A program made the translations under genes and the position numbers. Below, piece after piece: positions 54,201 to 64,000 of a DNA stretch of 64,000 bases. This DNA is from Symsagittifera roscoffensis. Its lineage: Eukaryota; Xenacoelomorpha; Acoela; Convolutidae. The notes beneath the pieces are model-generated. The model did not search any database, was not told the origin of the DNA, and saw only the letters and a program-made list of their open reading frames with translations. The DNA is taken from assembly GCF_963678635.1 (NCBI RefSeq), contig NC_087068.1, positions 27,468,318 to 27,532,317 on the forward strand. Direction: 5' to 3'. The first letter of the stretch is position 1, and the number at the start of each line of letters is the position of its first letter.

Positions 54201-55603
54201 CCAATTCAAGCTATCAAATGAAAGTGACATTTTTCAAAATTCCACAACTGGTGTCTCCGATAGTTAAATCCATGGAAACAAAATGCTTCAGTTTCATAGC
54301 AGGATAGCTTGCTTTTAACTTTTAACAAATCAATTTAATCCGTCAGAAAAATTGAATTGATTTAAAGATTCTTCGCTTGAAGTGTTCTCTTACAAAAATC
54401 TTACTCTTTTGCCAACCAATGAGAGCTATCAACACGAATTGAATTGTCCAAGTTTCCAGTAAGTGAAATTTTTTTGGGAATTTATTGAGACAATCAAAAT
54501 AACAACCAATGTTAGCTATCGAAGCAGCTTTAAATCTTTCAAAGTTTTACGGTTTGATAGCTTGCTGTAGAAAATCAAATCAATTTTTTCGACTACATTT
54601 TTTTTGCATATTTATTCAGGCCAGTAATCAACTTGTAATCCTGCTTCAGTAATTTTCAAATTAAAGCAATCTGATCTAAGGCTTCAAGTCATATTGCAAT
54701 TTGAAGTTTCATCGCTTGAATGCCTGGTGTCAGAAATGTGTTTCAATGCAAAGGATTTCAAGCTATTAAACGCCTTGAAAATTTTCTATTTTTCTTGGCT
54801 TGATAGTTAGCTTGAAAACGCTTAGCTTTTTGTGAGCCATGGTAACAAGCTGTTCAAATAACTTGGTATGTTCAAGTGTTCATTGCTTCATTAGCTGACT
54901 TCAAAAATTAAGTAAAACAGTAAGTTTCATTTTTAAGTGGGATTGCTAGTAAATAATGAGTTTATAAATGATAGTTAACGGGGATTTCTTCGGATTTATT
55001 TGATTTTGCAACATTTCATGCTGTTATCCTTACTTGACAGGAGCGGGGAGCTAATATGGAATCAGTGGAGTAATTGTTGACCTCGATGCCTCCAATTGCT
55101 CCTCGCAGACCTGGAGTGTATATTCATTTGCTCAAGTAATTGTCGCAAAACTTTGAATCTGTATAGGGCATTTTCACTAATTTGTTTCTCAAATCTATCA
55201 GAATTGGGATACGAAAGACAATCGGCGGAACTTTTCAACATTCACCCGACGTGCAAATTTCATTGAAAATTTACTACATCAGGGCGAAATGCGTAATATT
55301 ACGATCCAAGGCGTGACGAACAAATTTCTACATAATGTTATTTAGTTCGCCATGCAAGTTTTCATTTTAAACAAGACAGCGTAAATTAGTTCATGAAAAT
55401 TGAAATGTGCGTGGGGGAGGGCGAGGGGTTGGAAAATAGCTCAATCATCTGCGCACTTTACGACAACATTGAACTAAACAATAATTTTGTTTGTTTCAGG
55501 TGTGGTACCATCAGTGTCCATCGAGAGGGAAGCAGTGTAACAATGTGAATCTGACCGACCACGGAGGCTGCTGCAAGTGGTATGACGAAGCCACCTATCT
55601 CGG
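45020..55603 (+). CDS. DDX1: DDX1: ATP-dependent DEAD-box RNA helicase with SPRY domain (5' 8 exons, 3' end missing)
   Basis: Eight coding exons join in frame to 660 codons: 45020-45275, 50809-51491, 51588-51707, 51874-52104, 52369-52605, 52996-53182, 53857-54020 and 55500-55603. All introns are GT-AG. Helicase motifs in order are Q motif (Q30), AETGSGKT (motif I, 47-54), PSKELAEQ (Ia), TPGR (Ib), DEAD at 372-375 (II), SAT (III), IIFCRT (IV), [10 protein letters not shown] (V) and [13 protein letters not shown] (VI). A SPRY domain (about residues 95-245) sits between motifs I and Ia, which is the diagnostic architecture of DDX1. Family members act in RNA processing, tRNA ligation with the RtcB complex, and RNA-DNA hybrid unwinding. 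The vertebrate protein is about 740 aa, so about 80 residues lie right of the window. No broken exon is seen. Confidence 0.96.
45290..45910 (+). repeat. dispersed repeat, copy 1
   Basis: Collinear with 56150-56760. Shared blocks include TTTAGTGAGCGTTAG, TTCATCAAATGAACC, AAAAAAGCTATTTGTTT, TTTGTATTTGGTGCCACTT, GGTTC(C/A)AAG and TTCGAGGCTTATTT. Part of it recurs near 62120-62280, 63235-63310 and 63895-63960. No coding capacity is seen. Confidence 0.75.
46492..46675. repeat. MITE-like inverted repeat
   Basis: Two arms of about 90 bp are imperfect complements around an axis at 46583. The outer ends are AGACAACCGCGTA and its complement TACGCGTTTGTCT, and the centre is TTGATAATTATCAA. No ORF is present. 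The size and terminal inverted repeats fit a non-autonomous DNA transposon, but a target duplication is not clear. Confidence 0.65.
47030..47340 (+). repeat. SINE-like repeat with B-box-like motif
   Basis: Carries GGTCGAATCTGACAGGACCTG followed by a T run. It is collinear with 57075-57310 in the flanks (CCCGTAAA.AACTTTGTTCACAG upstream, TGTCGG.TTATGTTTTG..GG.TTAGTTGC downstream). Confidence 0.55.
49188..49400 (-). pseudogene. RT thumb fragment in DDX1 intron 1
   Basis: The minus-strand frame of 70 aa resembles the 20,000-20,170 part of the RT pseudogene: a block like [12 protein letters not shown], then [10 protein letters not shown], against SPIGELCREDLL and AHFVFYLLKS. It is a short fossil of the same RT lineage inserted antisense to DDX1. 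Confidence 0.6.
50809..51491 (+). CDS. DDX1: DDX1 exon 2 (SPRY domain, motif Ia)
   Basis: The acceptor is TTTTTGTAG and the donor CAG before GTAAAT. It encodes residues 86-313: the whole SPRY domain ([55 protein letters not shown]), then [11 protein letters not shown]. Confidence 0.96.
51588..51707 (+). CDS. DDX1: DDX1 exon 3 (motif Ib)
   Basis: Forty codons in phase 0, after TGGTTTAG and before GTCAGT. Contains [11 protein letters not shown] and IVTGTPGRL. Confidence 0.93.
51874..52104 (+). CDS. DDX1: DDX1 exon 4 (DEAD box, SAT)
   Basis: Seventy-seven codons, after TTGACTTTAG and before GTATGA. Contains [11 protein letters not shown] and [10 protein letters not shown], ending KIMHFPVW. Confidence 0.96.
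52369..52605 (+). CDS. DDX1: DDX1 exon 5 (linker to second RecA lobe)
   Basis: Seventy-nine codons, after GATGCAG and before GTTTGT. It reads [16 protein letters not shown] and continues to the [15 protein letters not shown] helix, as in the DDX1 family. Confidence 0.95.
52996..53182 (+). CDS. DDX1: DDX1 exon 6 (motif IV)
   Basis: After TTTGCTTCAG and before GTAGGC. It encodes [23 protein letters not shown] and FLVCT, and ends in phase 1 within the motif V Asp codon. Confidence 0.95.
53183..53856 (+). other. DDX1 intron 6
   Basis: 674 bp. It contains a SINE-like segment with ACAGGTTCGAATATC near 53351 and a copy of the short AAGCNNAGCTT hairpin motif near 53456. No gene is seen. Confidence 0.7.
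53857..54020 (+). CDS. DDX1: DDX1 exon 7 (motifs V and VI)
   Basis: After TGATTTTCAG and before GTAGGT. It completes the split Asp codon and gives [10 protein letters not shown] and [15 protein letters not shown]. Confidence 0.96.
54021..55499 (+). other. DDX1 intron 7
   Basis: 1,479 bp of AT-rich sequence. No gene or clear repeat is recognised. Confidence 0.75.
55500..55603 (+). CDS. DDX1: DDX1 exon 8 (Cys-rich C-terminal start)
   Basis: After TTTGTTTCAG and before GTGAGT. It encodes [13 protein letters not shown], then GGCCKWYDE, corresponding to the VWYH..C..G..C..GGC..WY segment that follows motif VI in DDX1. It ends in phase 2, so at least one more exon follows outside the window. Confidence 0.92.
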
Positions 55604-56149
55604 GTGAGTGAGTCCTTTCTTATTTAGTTTTTACCCTGGCAATGAACAAGGGTATTGGAGCCGGATGCTAGGTTTTTTCCCGGTAAACAACTTTGTTTGG
55701 AAGATTTCGCAGATATTTCATCTTGCGGCTTTTTCCCCTTCCCACCTGCAAGTTTTACTAGGCATTTTTTGTTCACTTTGTCGGATTGTTTCAAAAATTG
55801 GCATGCGGACTAATTAGGCTATGAAAAACACTTGGTCCTCTTAACCTTGTTAAGCCCCTCGTTAAATTGATAAATATGTAAGGTGTGGTGAAAAGGAAAA
55901 ACCCATCTTGCTTCATATTAGATGAGGTAAGACTTCTGCTTGCGATGACAAAAGCTTGCGGTTTTCTTTTCAAACTGGAAAATTTCTGCTTTTTCAGGCT
56001 ATCGTCTGTCTGATTATTTAGGTTCCCGTAGCACGGTTTCTTTTTGAAGGTTCAGCTGAAGGTAAATTCAGTTACAAGATTTTTCTGCGGAATTTTATTT
56101 TAAACGTTTTTTTCCCGTTCACTAATGAGCACTGAATTATTACACTAGC

Positions 56150-56760
56150 GAACTTTAGTGAGCGTTAGTGTTTTACTACAGCTATTCTTTTTTTCTAACA
56201 TAAGTCGCAAATATTGGTGCCACGTTTGGGACATCTTTACGACATTTTGATAGCTTGTGCCTGGAAATTCGAATTGAAATAAGCTAACAGAGTTGATACA
56301 TTTTAAATTCATCAAATGAACCGAAAAAAGCTATTTGTTTTAAACAGCAACAATAATGAGAACTTTCTAACCCAATTTATCTCGCAATTTTTTGAAATGC
56401 ATAATTTATACATAATGTGGCAAAAGGCTTTCTAAATTTTTACATGCTAAATGAGTGTGGCTCACTTCAGTTTGTTCTATTCCGAACTATTACGAGCAAA
56501 ATTGTGTCTATTTGTATTTGGTGCCACTTATGCTGCATAACATTGGCAATTCGTTAGCACATGTAGCTGCTTTATTTGTGTTAAGTTTTAGCCGGTTTTT
56601 TAATGTTCGTGGCGAGAGGGCAAGGCGCTAAACTTAAATTCGCTGGTTCAAAGACATGTAGCAAAGTTTTATTAATTCGAGGCTTATTTTTATCTTTTCG
56701 TATTCCACTTAATAAAGCCGCATTTTGTCGTGTTCTCGCTAGTATTTGCGAAGCGCAGCT
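56150..56760 (+). repeat. dispersed repeat, copy 2
   Basis: Diverged, collinear partner of 45290-45910, in the same orientation. Confidence 0.75.
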
Positions 56761-57074
56761 TTTCTTCTGTGTTACATATGCGATGATTAAGTTCACGCAA
56801 TTATGAGTAGGCTCGCGCGATAGCAAGCGTTTTCGTTAATATTAGTTTTTTTGTTGGTTTTGTTTTACCACCTTTTCGGTATAATTTGTTTTTGTTTGTT
56901 TGTTTACTCGGCTTAAAAAGTTTTTTTTTTGCTTATACTTAATCGGCTAAGTGGACTCATATTGCATCGTTAGATGAGCGAAACAAGTTTTTCTTGCGTA
57001 TAAGTCCAATAAAAATTGTTATCAAAATTTTCCCCCTTCCGATGAGCAAGCGTATTGCAATCGGGACTTTTCCC

Positions 57075-57310
57075 CCGTAAATAACTTTGTTCACAGGACT
57101 CATCTGGACTCCAGTTGGTTCCTTGGTTCATAGTGAATTCAAGTTTCTTAGTGTCTCCTGCACACTTAGCGTGGAGAATACGCCTTGGTCGGCAAAGGTC
57201 CTGAGTTCGAATCTGACCAGACCTGTTTTTTTTTCTAACGGAAACTTTGTTTCATATAAAATTGTCGGCCTCATGTCTGCTTATGTTTTGTCGGGTTAGT
57301 TGCAACATCT
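57075..57310 (+). repeat. SINE-like repeat with B-box-like motif
   Basis: Carries CTGAGTTCGAATCTGACCAG, then CCTG and nine T. The flanks match 47030-47340. Confidence 0.6.
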
Positions 57311-57660
57311 AAAAATGGTTTATTTTTGCTGTAAAATTTTTTCATTTTGGTTGCAAAACGTTTCATTGTGTTTAAGCATTTAAAAAATCTGGTCCAATCG
57401 AAATTTGATTTTTTCATTGGTTGTAACCAACTCATTTTGTGAATTTTTTCTCAATTTCGTCTTTTGTTTCGGCTTGATTGGTTTCGTTTTTTAATTCAAA
57501 TTAGTGGCCTCATTTGCGTCATTTCAGGACCATTTTTGTGTGTTCTGGGGGAAAGGGGACTAAAGAAGGTTTTTTTCTAGTAAGAATTTGTATGCGTGTC
57601 TCGAAGAGTTTCTGGGCTTTGTTATCTCTTGATCATTAAAAATTCAAGTTCAATCAATCA

Positions 57661-57735
57661 TCTGGTGTAGCGGAAACGCAAGTGCTTGATACGACAAAGG
57701 CTTGTGGTTCGAGTCCGACCTGGACCTGTTTTTTG
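57661..57735 (+). repeat. tRNA-like SINE head
   Basis: TGGTGTAGCGG (A-box form) is followed 36 bases later by GGTTCGAGTCC (B-box form), then ACCTGTTTTTTG, a Pol III-type T run. The T-stem does not pair well, so this is not called as a working tRNA gene. It is best read as the tRNA-derived head of a SINE. Confidence 0.6.
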
Positions 57736-57844
57736 TTAACAAGAGTCTTTGTGCTTTTTCTGGCTGTAGTCCGTCTGTTAATTTTTGTCGGCTTAGTTCC
57801 CGGAGCCCGTTTTTTTGAAGGTTCAGCTTTCTTCCAAGTTGCTG

Positions 57845-57915
57845 TAATACCCAGGCTTGAGACCACTAAACCCGGGAATTCGATTCCAATCGAGACCTGT
57901 TTTTTTGCAAGCTGG
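57845..57915 (+). repeat. tRNA-like SINE head, second copy
   Basis: AATACCCAGGCTTGAGACCAC, then GGGAATTCGATTCC and GACCTG with a T run. The arrangement matches the copy at 57661. Confidence 0.5.
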
Positions 57916-59149
57916 AAATTTTCGGCTGATAATTGTTTGTCTGCTTATTTTGTCGGCTTAATTCCGCTGAAAAGAATTTTTGAATATTCCGTTTTTTTTC
58001 TATCATTCCGAAAGCTCCTTGTATAGTTTTCAATGGTACAGGTAATTTTTATCGGATGTTTTGGGTTTTTCAATTTTTAATGACAAGAACGATTTTTTGA
58101 AGTTTTTTTCAGTATATTTTTTTCCGTTTGATTTTAATCATAGTCATTTACTTTGTATCACTAGTGGCGCGAAGCTCAGCTTCGCCTCTGTGTTCTTTTA
58201 AAAAATTCTTTAATGCTCAACGGATTTTTTCTCAAAAACTCGGCTTTAATACTGCTTTGTTTCTCTGCGAATATAACTCCATTTTCTCATTTGTCTTTTT
58301 TTTAGACAAAGATATGCAAATTTTGGTAGATGTAGCTTTTCTCGGTATTTTCAAAACTTTTAATTTCCTTCTGCTATTTACAATGCTGTTTGTGTTATAT
58401 ATGAAATTACCCTATTATAGCCACCCTCCCTCAAATCATTTATAGAACTCCGACGAAATGCAGAAACAGACGTACTAAAAGGGGAAATGATTTTTGCTCA
58501 AGAAGAAGTGATTTTTTGTCTGTTATGTTGACTTGTTTTCTTTTCAAAAAATCTTGAATTTAATTGAGTTTGATCGAAATCTTATTGGCCACGCTTGTTA
58601 AGGTTGCGTGGTTTTCGAAAAAAGTCTTGAATTTGATCATGCTCAAATGTGTTCAAGAGTCGGTGAACGTAGTTGTGGCTTTCATTTTCGTCTTGGAGTT
58701 CAGCTCAATATCCTTCGCTTAAATGGAAGCAATCACGTTCTCCAATAACAAAAAGCAAGTAGTGCAAAAAAAAGTCGATTTAACTTTTCACTTGCGAGAG
58801 CATGTTTTCTTGTAATCGGGAACTAGACTTGTTTTCCCGCAAACAACTTTTAAGCGCTGCTACTGTCAATATCTGCTGTAGTTGTGCAGTTACTAAATGT
58901 TCAGTTACTGTCAAGTTCTGCTGCTGCTGCTTACAAGTGGTTACAGCAGTACAAAATTCAATTAAACTACTTTTAATCCATTGTAGTTACTACATAGTTT
59001 TTTCAAATCTTATTGAAATTTTTTCGGATTCGTGGTTTTTGGTAGCAATGGAAAGACCGCCAATTCTTCTCTGAGGCTGCATAATTTTCTAGAGTTTTTT
59101 TACTTAAACATTTTCTACATCCCTCAAAAAATCTGCGGAGGAATTTTTG

Positions 59150-60640
59150 ACTTTTTGGTCCGTTATTTTTGGATTTTTTGCTTTTCTCGAAAACTCTCTA
59201 TGCAAATATGTTTGATTCAACGGGTAGAACGAGTCGTAACGAGCTACTCCGTATAAGCGGCTATGCTCAATTTTTTTGAAATAAATTGTTATGATCCTCG
59301 TAATAGTCAAACTTTTGTATTTTTGACTGTTTTTTCAAACTTTTAAATTTTCTCAAAAGCTATCCTCTCAAATCTGATTTTGGTTTCAATTGAATTGACG
59401 GATTGTGAGAAGTCAAAAGAAGGGGTTGTCTGAAGCTACCCTTCATCGGTGACCCCGTCCAACTTTTTTCTTAAAGTTAATGTCCGGGGAAAAGTCAAAT
59501 AATTGATTTTTTTAAACTGTTTTTTGAAATTTTTTGACTTGTCTCGAAAACTATCATCCCAAATCTGAGATTTTGGGTTTAAAAAATAAGATGAGAGAAG
59601 TCTTCTGTATCCACGGCGACGTCGAAATTTTCTAGTAAACATTTATGGCTCTCAAGTCCTTGATTTCTTGTCCGTTTTTTTTGTTGAATTTTCTTGTCCG
59701 TTTCATATGAAATCAATAGTCACACTTTAGTTTGCGCATGTGGTGAAGAGATAACGTACCTGTCAATAAAGACAAAGGTTAATGGTTCATATCAGGCCAC
59801 GATCTGCTTTTCAATAAGCGGAAAGTTTTCCGCAGTACCAAATTTGACTTAAATCTAGGCATTGTTTGCTCAAATTAAAAAACACTTAAGTGTATTCCAG
59901 TTTCGGGCAACTAATTGAAAACCAAGAATTTTTGCTCATATTTTGCTATCTATTGATTTTTTGCATGTTTATCAAACTTTTTGAATGTTGGTTTCAATTA
60001 AAATTCAAGGAGTGGTCGTTAAAATTTCAAGGTTCGGTTTCTTTTTAGCATTTTGAAAGCTCTATGTAAAGTTTCTTATATAGCAGGTAATTTTGTTCCA
60101 GGAATGTTTCGTTCTTTTTTGCAATTTGAAGAATTTTTTTGACGAAACAAAAAAATGAACTCATTTTTGTACGCAAGTGATGCGAAGCTCCGCCTCGCCT
60201 CTATACTGAAAGTTGTTTTGAAAACTGCCCTCTCAAATCTGAGATTTTGGATTCTATCGAATGAACAGATTGACTGAAGCTCTCCTATATAAGAGGCTAC
60301 GCCCATATTTCTTAACACAAAAAGTTATGACCCTGGGAAAAGTCAAATTAGGATTTTTTGGCCGTTTTTGAAACTTTGACTTGTCCTGATAATAGCTATC
60401 CCATATTTAAAATCTTCAGTTCATACAAAGGAAATGGTTGTTAGAAGCTCTTTTGTATAAGCGACGTCGTCCAAATTCCCTAAAAAAAAGTTATGGCCCT
60501 CAAAAAAGTCAATGTTTTGAATTTTTGTCCGCTATTATGAAATTTTTTGGTTCTCAAAAATTGCTCCGCTGAATCTGATATCAAGGGTCCAATTGAGGCA
60601 ACAGGTTGTGGAAGGCTTTTGTGCATAAGCGGCATTGACC
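59150..60640 (+). repeat. degenerate satellite, about 170-185 bp period
   Basis: Recurrent landmarks are AAGTTATG..CCTC, AAAGTCAAA, TTTTTGAAATTTTTTGACTTGTCTC as separate short blocks, AAAACTATC.TCCCAAATCTGA and GATTTTGGGTT. Landmark positions such as 59289, 59472, 59641, 60319 and 60489 are spaced by about 169-183 bp. The copies are heavily diverged. Confidence 0.6.
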
Positions 60641-62289
60641 TAAGCTTTGTTTGCCCTTGCGCTAGGCAAGGGTTTTGCAATCGGGTACTAGATGCTTTTC
60701 CCGTAAACAACTCCTGGTGCTACCTTGGTTTTTAACGAGTTCAATTTTCCTGCTGTCTCCTGCTCAATTAGCCTGGAGGTAACTAATTTTAAAGCGGTAA
60801 AAATTTCGGGTCTATTATTTGGCTGCTTATGTTTTGTCGGCTTTGTTGCCAGATCTAAGAATTGTTTATTTTTGTTGCAATCAAATTTCACTAGTTGCTT
60901 TAGTTGTCTTAGCATTAAAAAATCCGACCGAATCGAAATTTGCTTTTTAAAATGGTTTTAATTTTACCAGCTTGATTTATTAAAATTTCGTTTTTTTTTC
61001 TTTCATTTTTTGTCTTTTTTTGGCTTAATCGGTTGCGGCTTATTTTATATCTACTAAGTGGCCCTTTTTTCATTCTTTAATGACCGAGAAAAGTTTTTTT
61101 GTGCGTGTGAATTCTTTGGAGATGTGGGACTCAATTTTTTTAATTAATTTTTTTAATTTTTTTTTCGGCATGTGGGGCTTCTGCTGAGGTTTTTGTTTTG
61201 TTGCCGCTTGATAAGCTTTGTTCCGATGCTAATTTTGCATTATTTTGTCCTAAGATGGCTTTTTTCAAAAATATTTTATTCATTTTGATAGAGGAGTGTT
61301 TTTTTTTCAAAACTATCTTCAATCTTTTGTTTGAATGGTTTTGTGTATAGATATAAACATCGATATTACTGTTTTGATGATGATTTTTTGGCTTCCGATT
61401 TAGCTCTCGGTTTATTTTCTGAATTGTATGTACAAGCTTGATTTCAGTTCCTTTATGGCTTTCGTGGATACTATTTGGGTAGAGCATGCATATTTTCCAA
61501 TAAGATTTTGCCAAACAATTTTGATGGATTTTCAGCTAATTGGCTGTCGGCTTTAATTCTGTCGGCTTATTTACCCAATATTTTGTTTCCTACAAATTTC
61601 TGATATCATTTATGAGATCTTAAAGACTTTGGCTCTAAAATTATATGTTTGAATGCTCAAATTTAACCCCACTTCGAGCTCTTTAAAAAGTTTTTATAAA
61701 CAACTTTCGAAGTCCTCTTCGATAGTTTTTGAGGGTCTTGCTGTTTTAATCTTATACTTGTTGTATCGCAAGTGGTGCGAACCTCAGCTTCGTCTCTGTG
61801 TCGAAAATGTTATGGCTTCGAGAAAACTCCAAATTCTCAAAAAACTTTACCTCTATTTTATTAGAAAGAACTAAGGTTTTGGGTTTAGCCGAATTTCTGT
61901 AGTAATGGAATTACCTATTTCTTGCATCAGTACAACAAATCAAAATTATCAAATAAGTACCTCCAGCTTTAGCTGGGCCCTTTTTCTTATGCTTTTGTGA
62001 GTTTCAGGAGAGATCGGTCGTAATAACTTCGTGTTTTGTTTTCGGCCTAGCGGGGTTCGACCCGGTTTTTGTACTTAGCTTGCCGCTAGGTATATGTTTT
62101 TCAATATTTTTATACAAGCAAAGCGTAGTGTTTTATTATGGAGAGTTTTTTTCTACCTAAGTCGCAAATAAAAGTGCTCATTTGGTGGCAATTTTGGTAT
62201 ATTTCAAGTTGATCATATTTAGGCAGAAAATTTTTATTGGGATATGTTGCTGCTTTATATTTGGCTAGTGTTAGGTCATGTTTGAAAGA

Positions 62290-63130
62290 CGCTTTGGAAT
62301 TTTTTGGCCTTTTCGCAAAAATATAAAGTTTTCTCAAAAACTACTGCACCGATTTTCAAAACAAATGTTCAATGTAAAAGCCGGCTGCTCTTCTATGTGC
62401 CTGCTTAATTCGCTAATCTCTTTTCATTTTACCTCACGTTCTACGGCCTTCGAAAGTTTCAGTATGGGGACTTTGGCCTATTTGTTTCATTTTCTCAAGA
62501 ATTAAATGCTTAAATCTAAGATAAAAGTTTTTTTTCAAAAGATTAAATTATGGGGACCTTCCAAATCAGAGATTAAGGGTTTAAACGAAAGAAAAGAATC
62601 AAATTTGCGAATCTTAACTGCGCAAGCGGCTATGCACAGTATTTTGAAATTTTGCCCATTTTTTGGAAAGTTATTTTTTTTCAGGAACTAACCTGATGAT
62701 CCTGAGATTGATAGTTCATTCAAACTAACATGATGCTTAGATGTTCCCTGCGTTATCTCTTTACCCTGTTGATTTGCAGATAAGCCGATATGGACTCCGG
62801 AAAATTTCTTTTCAAATGTTTACCGTTTTTTATTGAAAATTCGTCACTATTCTCGAAAAACTACGAGCTAATACTGATATGATATTAAGGGTTCAATCTA
62901 AAAAATCAGGGCTAGAAAATATTCAATCTGAAAATAAGGGCGTGGAAAGCAGAGGCTATTCATTGAAAAGTTTGAAATTGAAAGTTTATGGATTTAGGAA
63001 AAGTCAAATTTTTGAATTTTTATCGATTTTTGGAATCTTTTTTACTGTTTTTTCGAAAACTATCCAGCCAAATCTCAGATAAAAACTTCAATTGAAAGCG
63101 CCATTAGTAGTGTTTTCTTTTAAGCAAGCG
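62290..63130 (+). repeat. degenerate satellite, second block
   Basis: The same landmarks recur (CGAAAACTATCCAGCCAAATCTCAG near 63055, AAGCGGCTATGC near 62623, GGAAAAGTCAAA near 62997), so this block belongs to the 59-kb satellite family. Confidence 0.5.
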
Positions 63131-64000
63131 GCTTATCCCCTACTTACGCAGAGAAACACTACTTTTTCACATTAAATTACGTTTTTTGAAATTTTGAAAA
63201 TTACGCATTTCGATATCAGTACAATGTACGATTACACAGCATAGCTTGTGTTATAGTATGAACTCTCTTTTTTTCCAACCTAAGTCGCAAATATTGTTGC
63301 GATAAAATTATTGCGACAAAATGTTTATTTTGAAAGTGTTCATTTTGATCCAGCTATTAAAAACAGCCAATGCTAAGGATATTAACACACTATTGTATTA
63401 CACATAGCACTTAAGCTTCGAGGTATCATGGATCTGTAGCGTAGAGGTAGGGAAGGAGACCAGAAATAAATTAAAAGGATTCGAACCTTTTTCGTATACT
63501 ACTTAAAATGTGTGCGCTCTATGAATTGAGGCATGTTAGTTGGGTATTTATTTTTTTTTCAAATTGACTGGTACTGATAATGTGTCATAACTGGCTTGCG
63601 TCACTTAGCAACTATGTAGACTCATAGTTGGCGTGCGTCATTAATACGTTTTGTTGACTCGAAGTTTTATCATTCAATTTTTCCCAGTAGCGTTATCGGT
63701 CATATTTTTGCTTGTGTATGCGAAGTTCAACTTCGCCTCTGTGTTAAAATGATTGGAACAGGTAGATCCAGCATTAGCTGGACCACTGGTTTGCTTCCAA
63801 GTGACTGTGGGGGAGATGCGAGGACGTGAGACTCATAGTCAATATGTAGGTTATTCAAATCCGGAACATTTAAATAGTTTTATTTTTTCGTCGCATTTTT
63901 GCTGCATGGCATTGGCAATTTGATAGAAACTTTAGCTGATTTTATGTTGGCTAGTGTTATTAAAATTAAAATAGGTCATAAAGCAGATATGAGAACGTGT

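Larger units (their letters stand above)
55604..64000 (+). other. DDX1 intron 8 (at least 8.4 kb, runs off window)
   Basis: No DDX1 C-terminal coding sequence is found up to the window edge. The intron is packed with diverged repeats: the dispersed repeat (56150-56760), several SINE-like copies and a degenerate satellite. The small open frames are T-rich and unsupported. Confidence 0.75.

Noticed and set aside
57661-57735. Possible functional tRNA gene
   Set aside because: A- and B-box forms are present, but the T-stem and acceptor stem do not pair; better explained as a SINE head.
55604-64000. Final DDX1 exons within the window
   Set aside because: I searched for the conserved C-terminal segment after WYDEATYLG and found no frame with a matching acceptor and similarity.

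Overview
The window reads as nuclear DNA of an invertebrate animal. It has a multi-exon gene with GT-AG introns and TTTCAG-type acceptors, dense dispersed repeats, and several classes of eukaryotic retroelement. No bacterial features are seen. The exact organism cannot be named from the sequence alone.

Layout. (1) 1-17,868 is a very recent tandem array: unit 1 (1-8,721), unit 2 (8,722-17,021) and a third partial unit (17,022-17,868). Each unit carries two minus-strand, 5'-truncated remnants of a giant LTR element (LTR, 3' UTR and the C-terminal part of its second ORF). They are separated by an older decayed reverse transcriptase. (2) 17,869-21,458 is a retroelement graveyard: a (CT)n tract, a large nested palindrome (18,109-18,622), a plus-strand RT pseudogene whose active-site box is altered, and a Ty1/copia RNase H remnant. 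(3) 21,459-44,227 is one apparently intact Ty3/gypsy-type LTR retrotransposon of 22,769 bp with two 888-bp LTRs that look identical. It has a 2.45-kb leader holding 37 exact-length copies of a 14-bp repeat. ORF1 (2,932 aa) is a single-frame Gag-PR-RT-RH-IN polyprotein with a macro-domain-like C-terminus. ORF2 (2,947 aa) lacks any polymerase and carries an SGNH/GDSL esterase-like domain plus a second, degenerate one. (4) 44,228-64,000 holds the 5' eight coding exons of DDX1, a DEAD-box RNA helicase with a SPRY insertion. Its introns are full of tRNA-derived SINE-like repeats, a MITE-like inverted repeat, an RT fossil and a degenerate satellite. The last roughly 80 codons of DDX1 lie beyond the right edge.

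How the parts relate. The giant element and the minus-strand remnants belong to one family: LTR, 3' UTR and ORF2 C-terminus are all alignable. ORF2 is therefore an established part of that lineage and not a chance capture. The full-length copy sits about 0.8 kb upstream of the DDX1 start codon in the same orientation, so its 3' LTR could affect that gene. The best candidate for an undescribed system is ORF2 together with the ORF1 macro-like tail: a retroelement carrying esterase-type and ADP-ribose-type modules alongside an ordinary Ty3/gypsy core.
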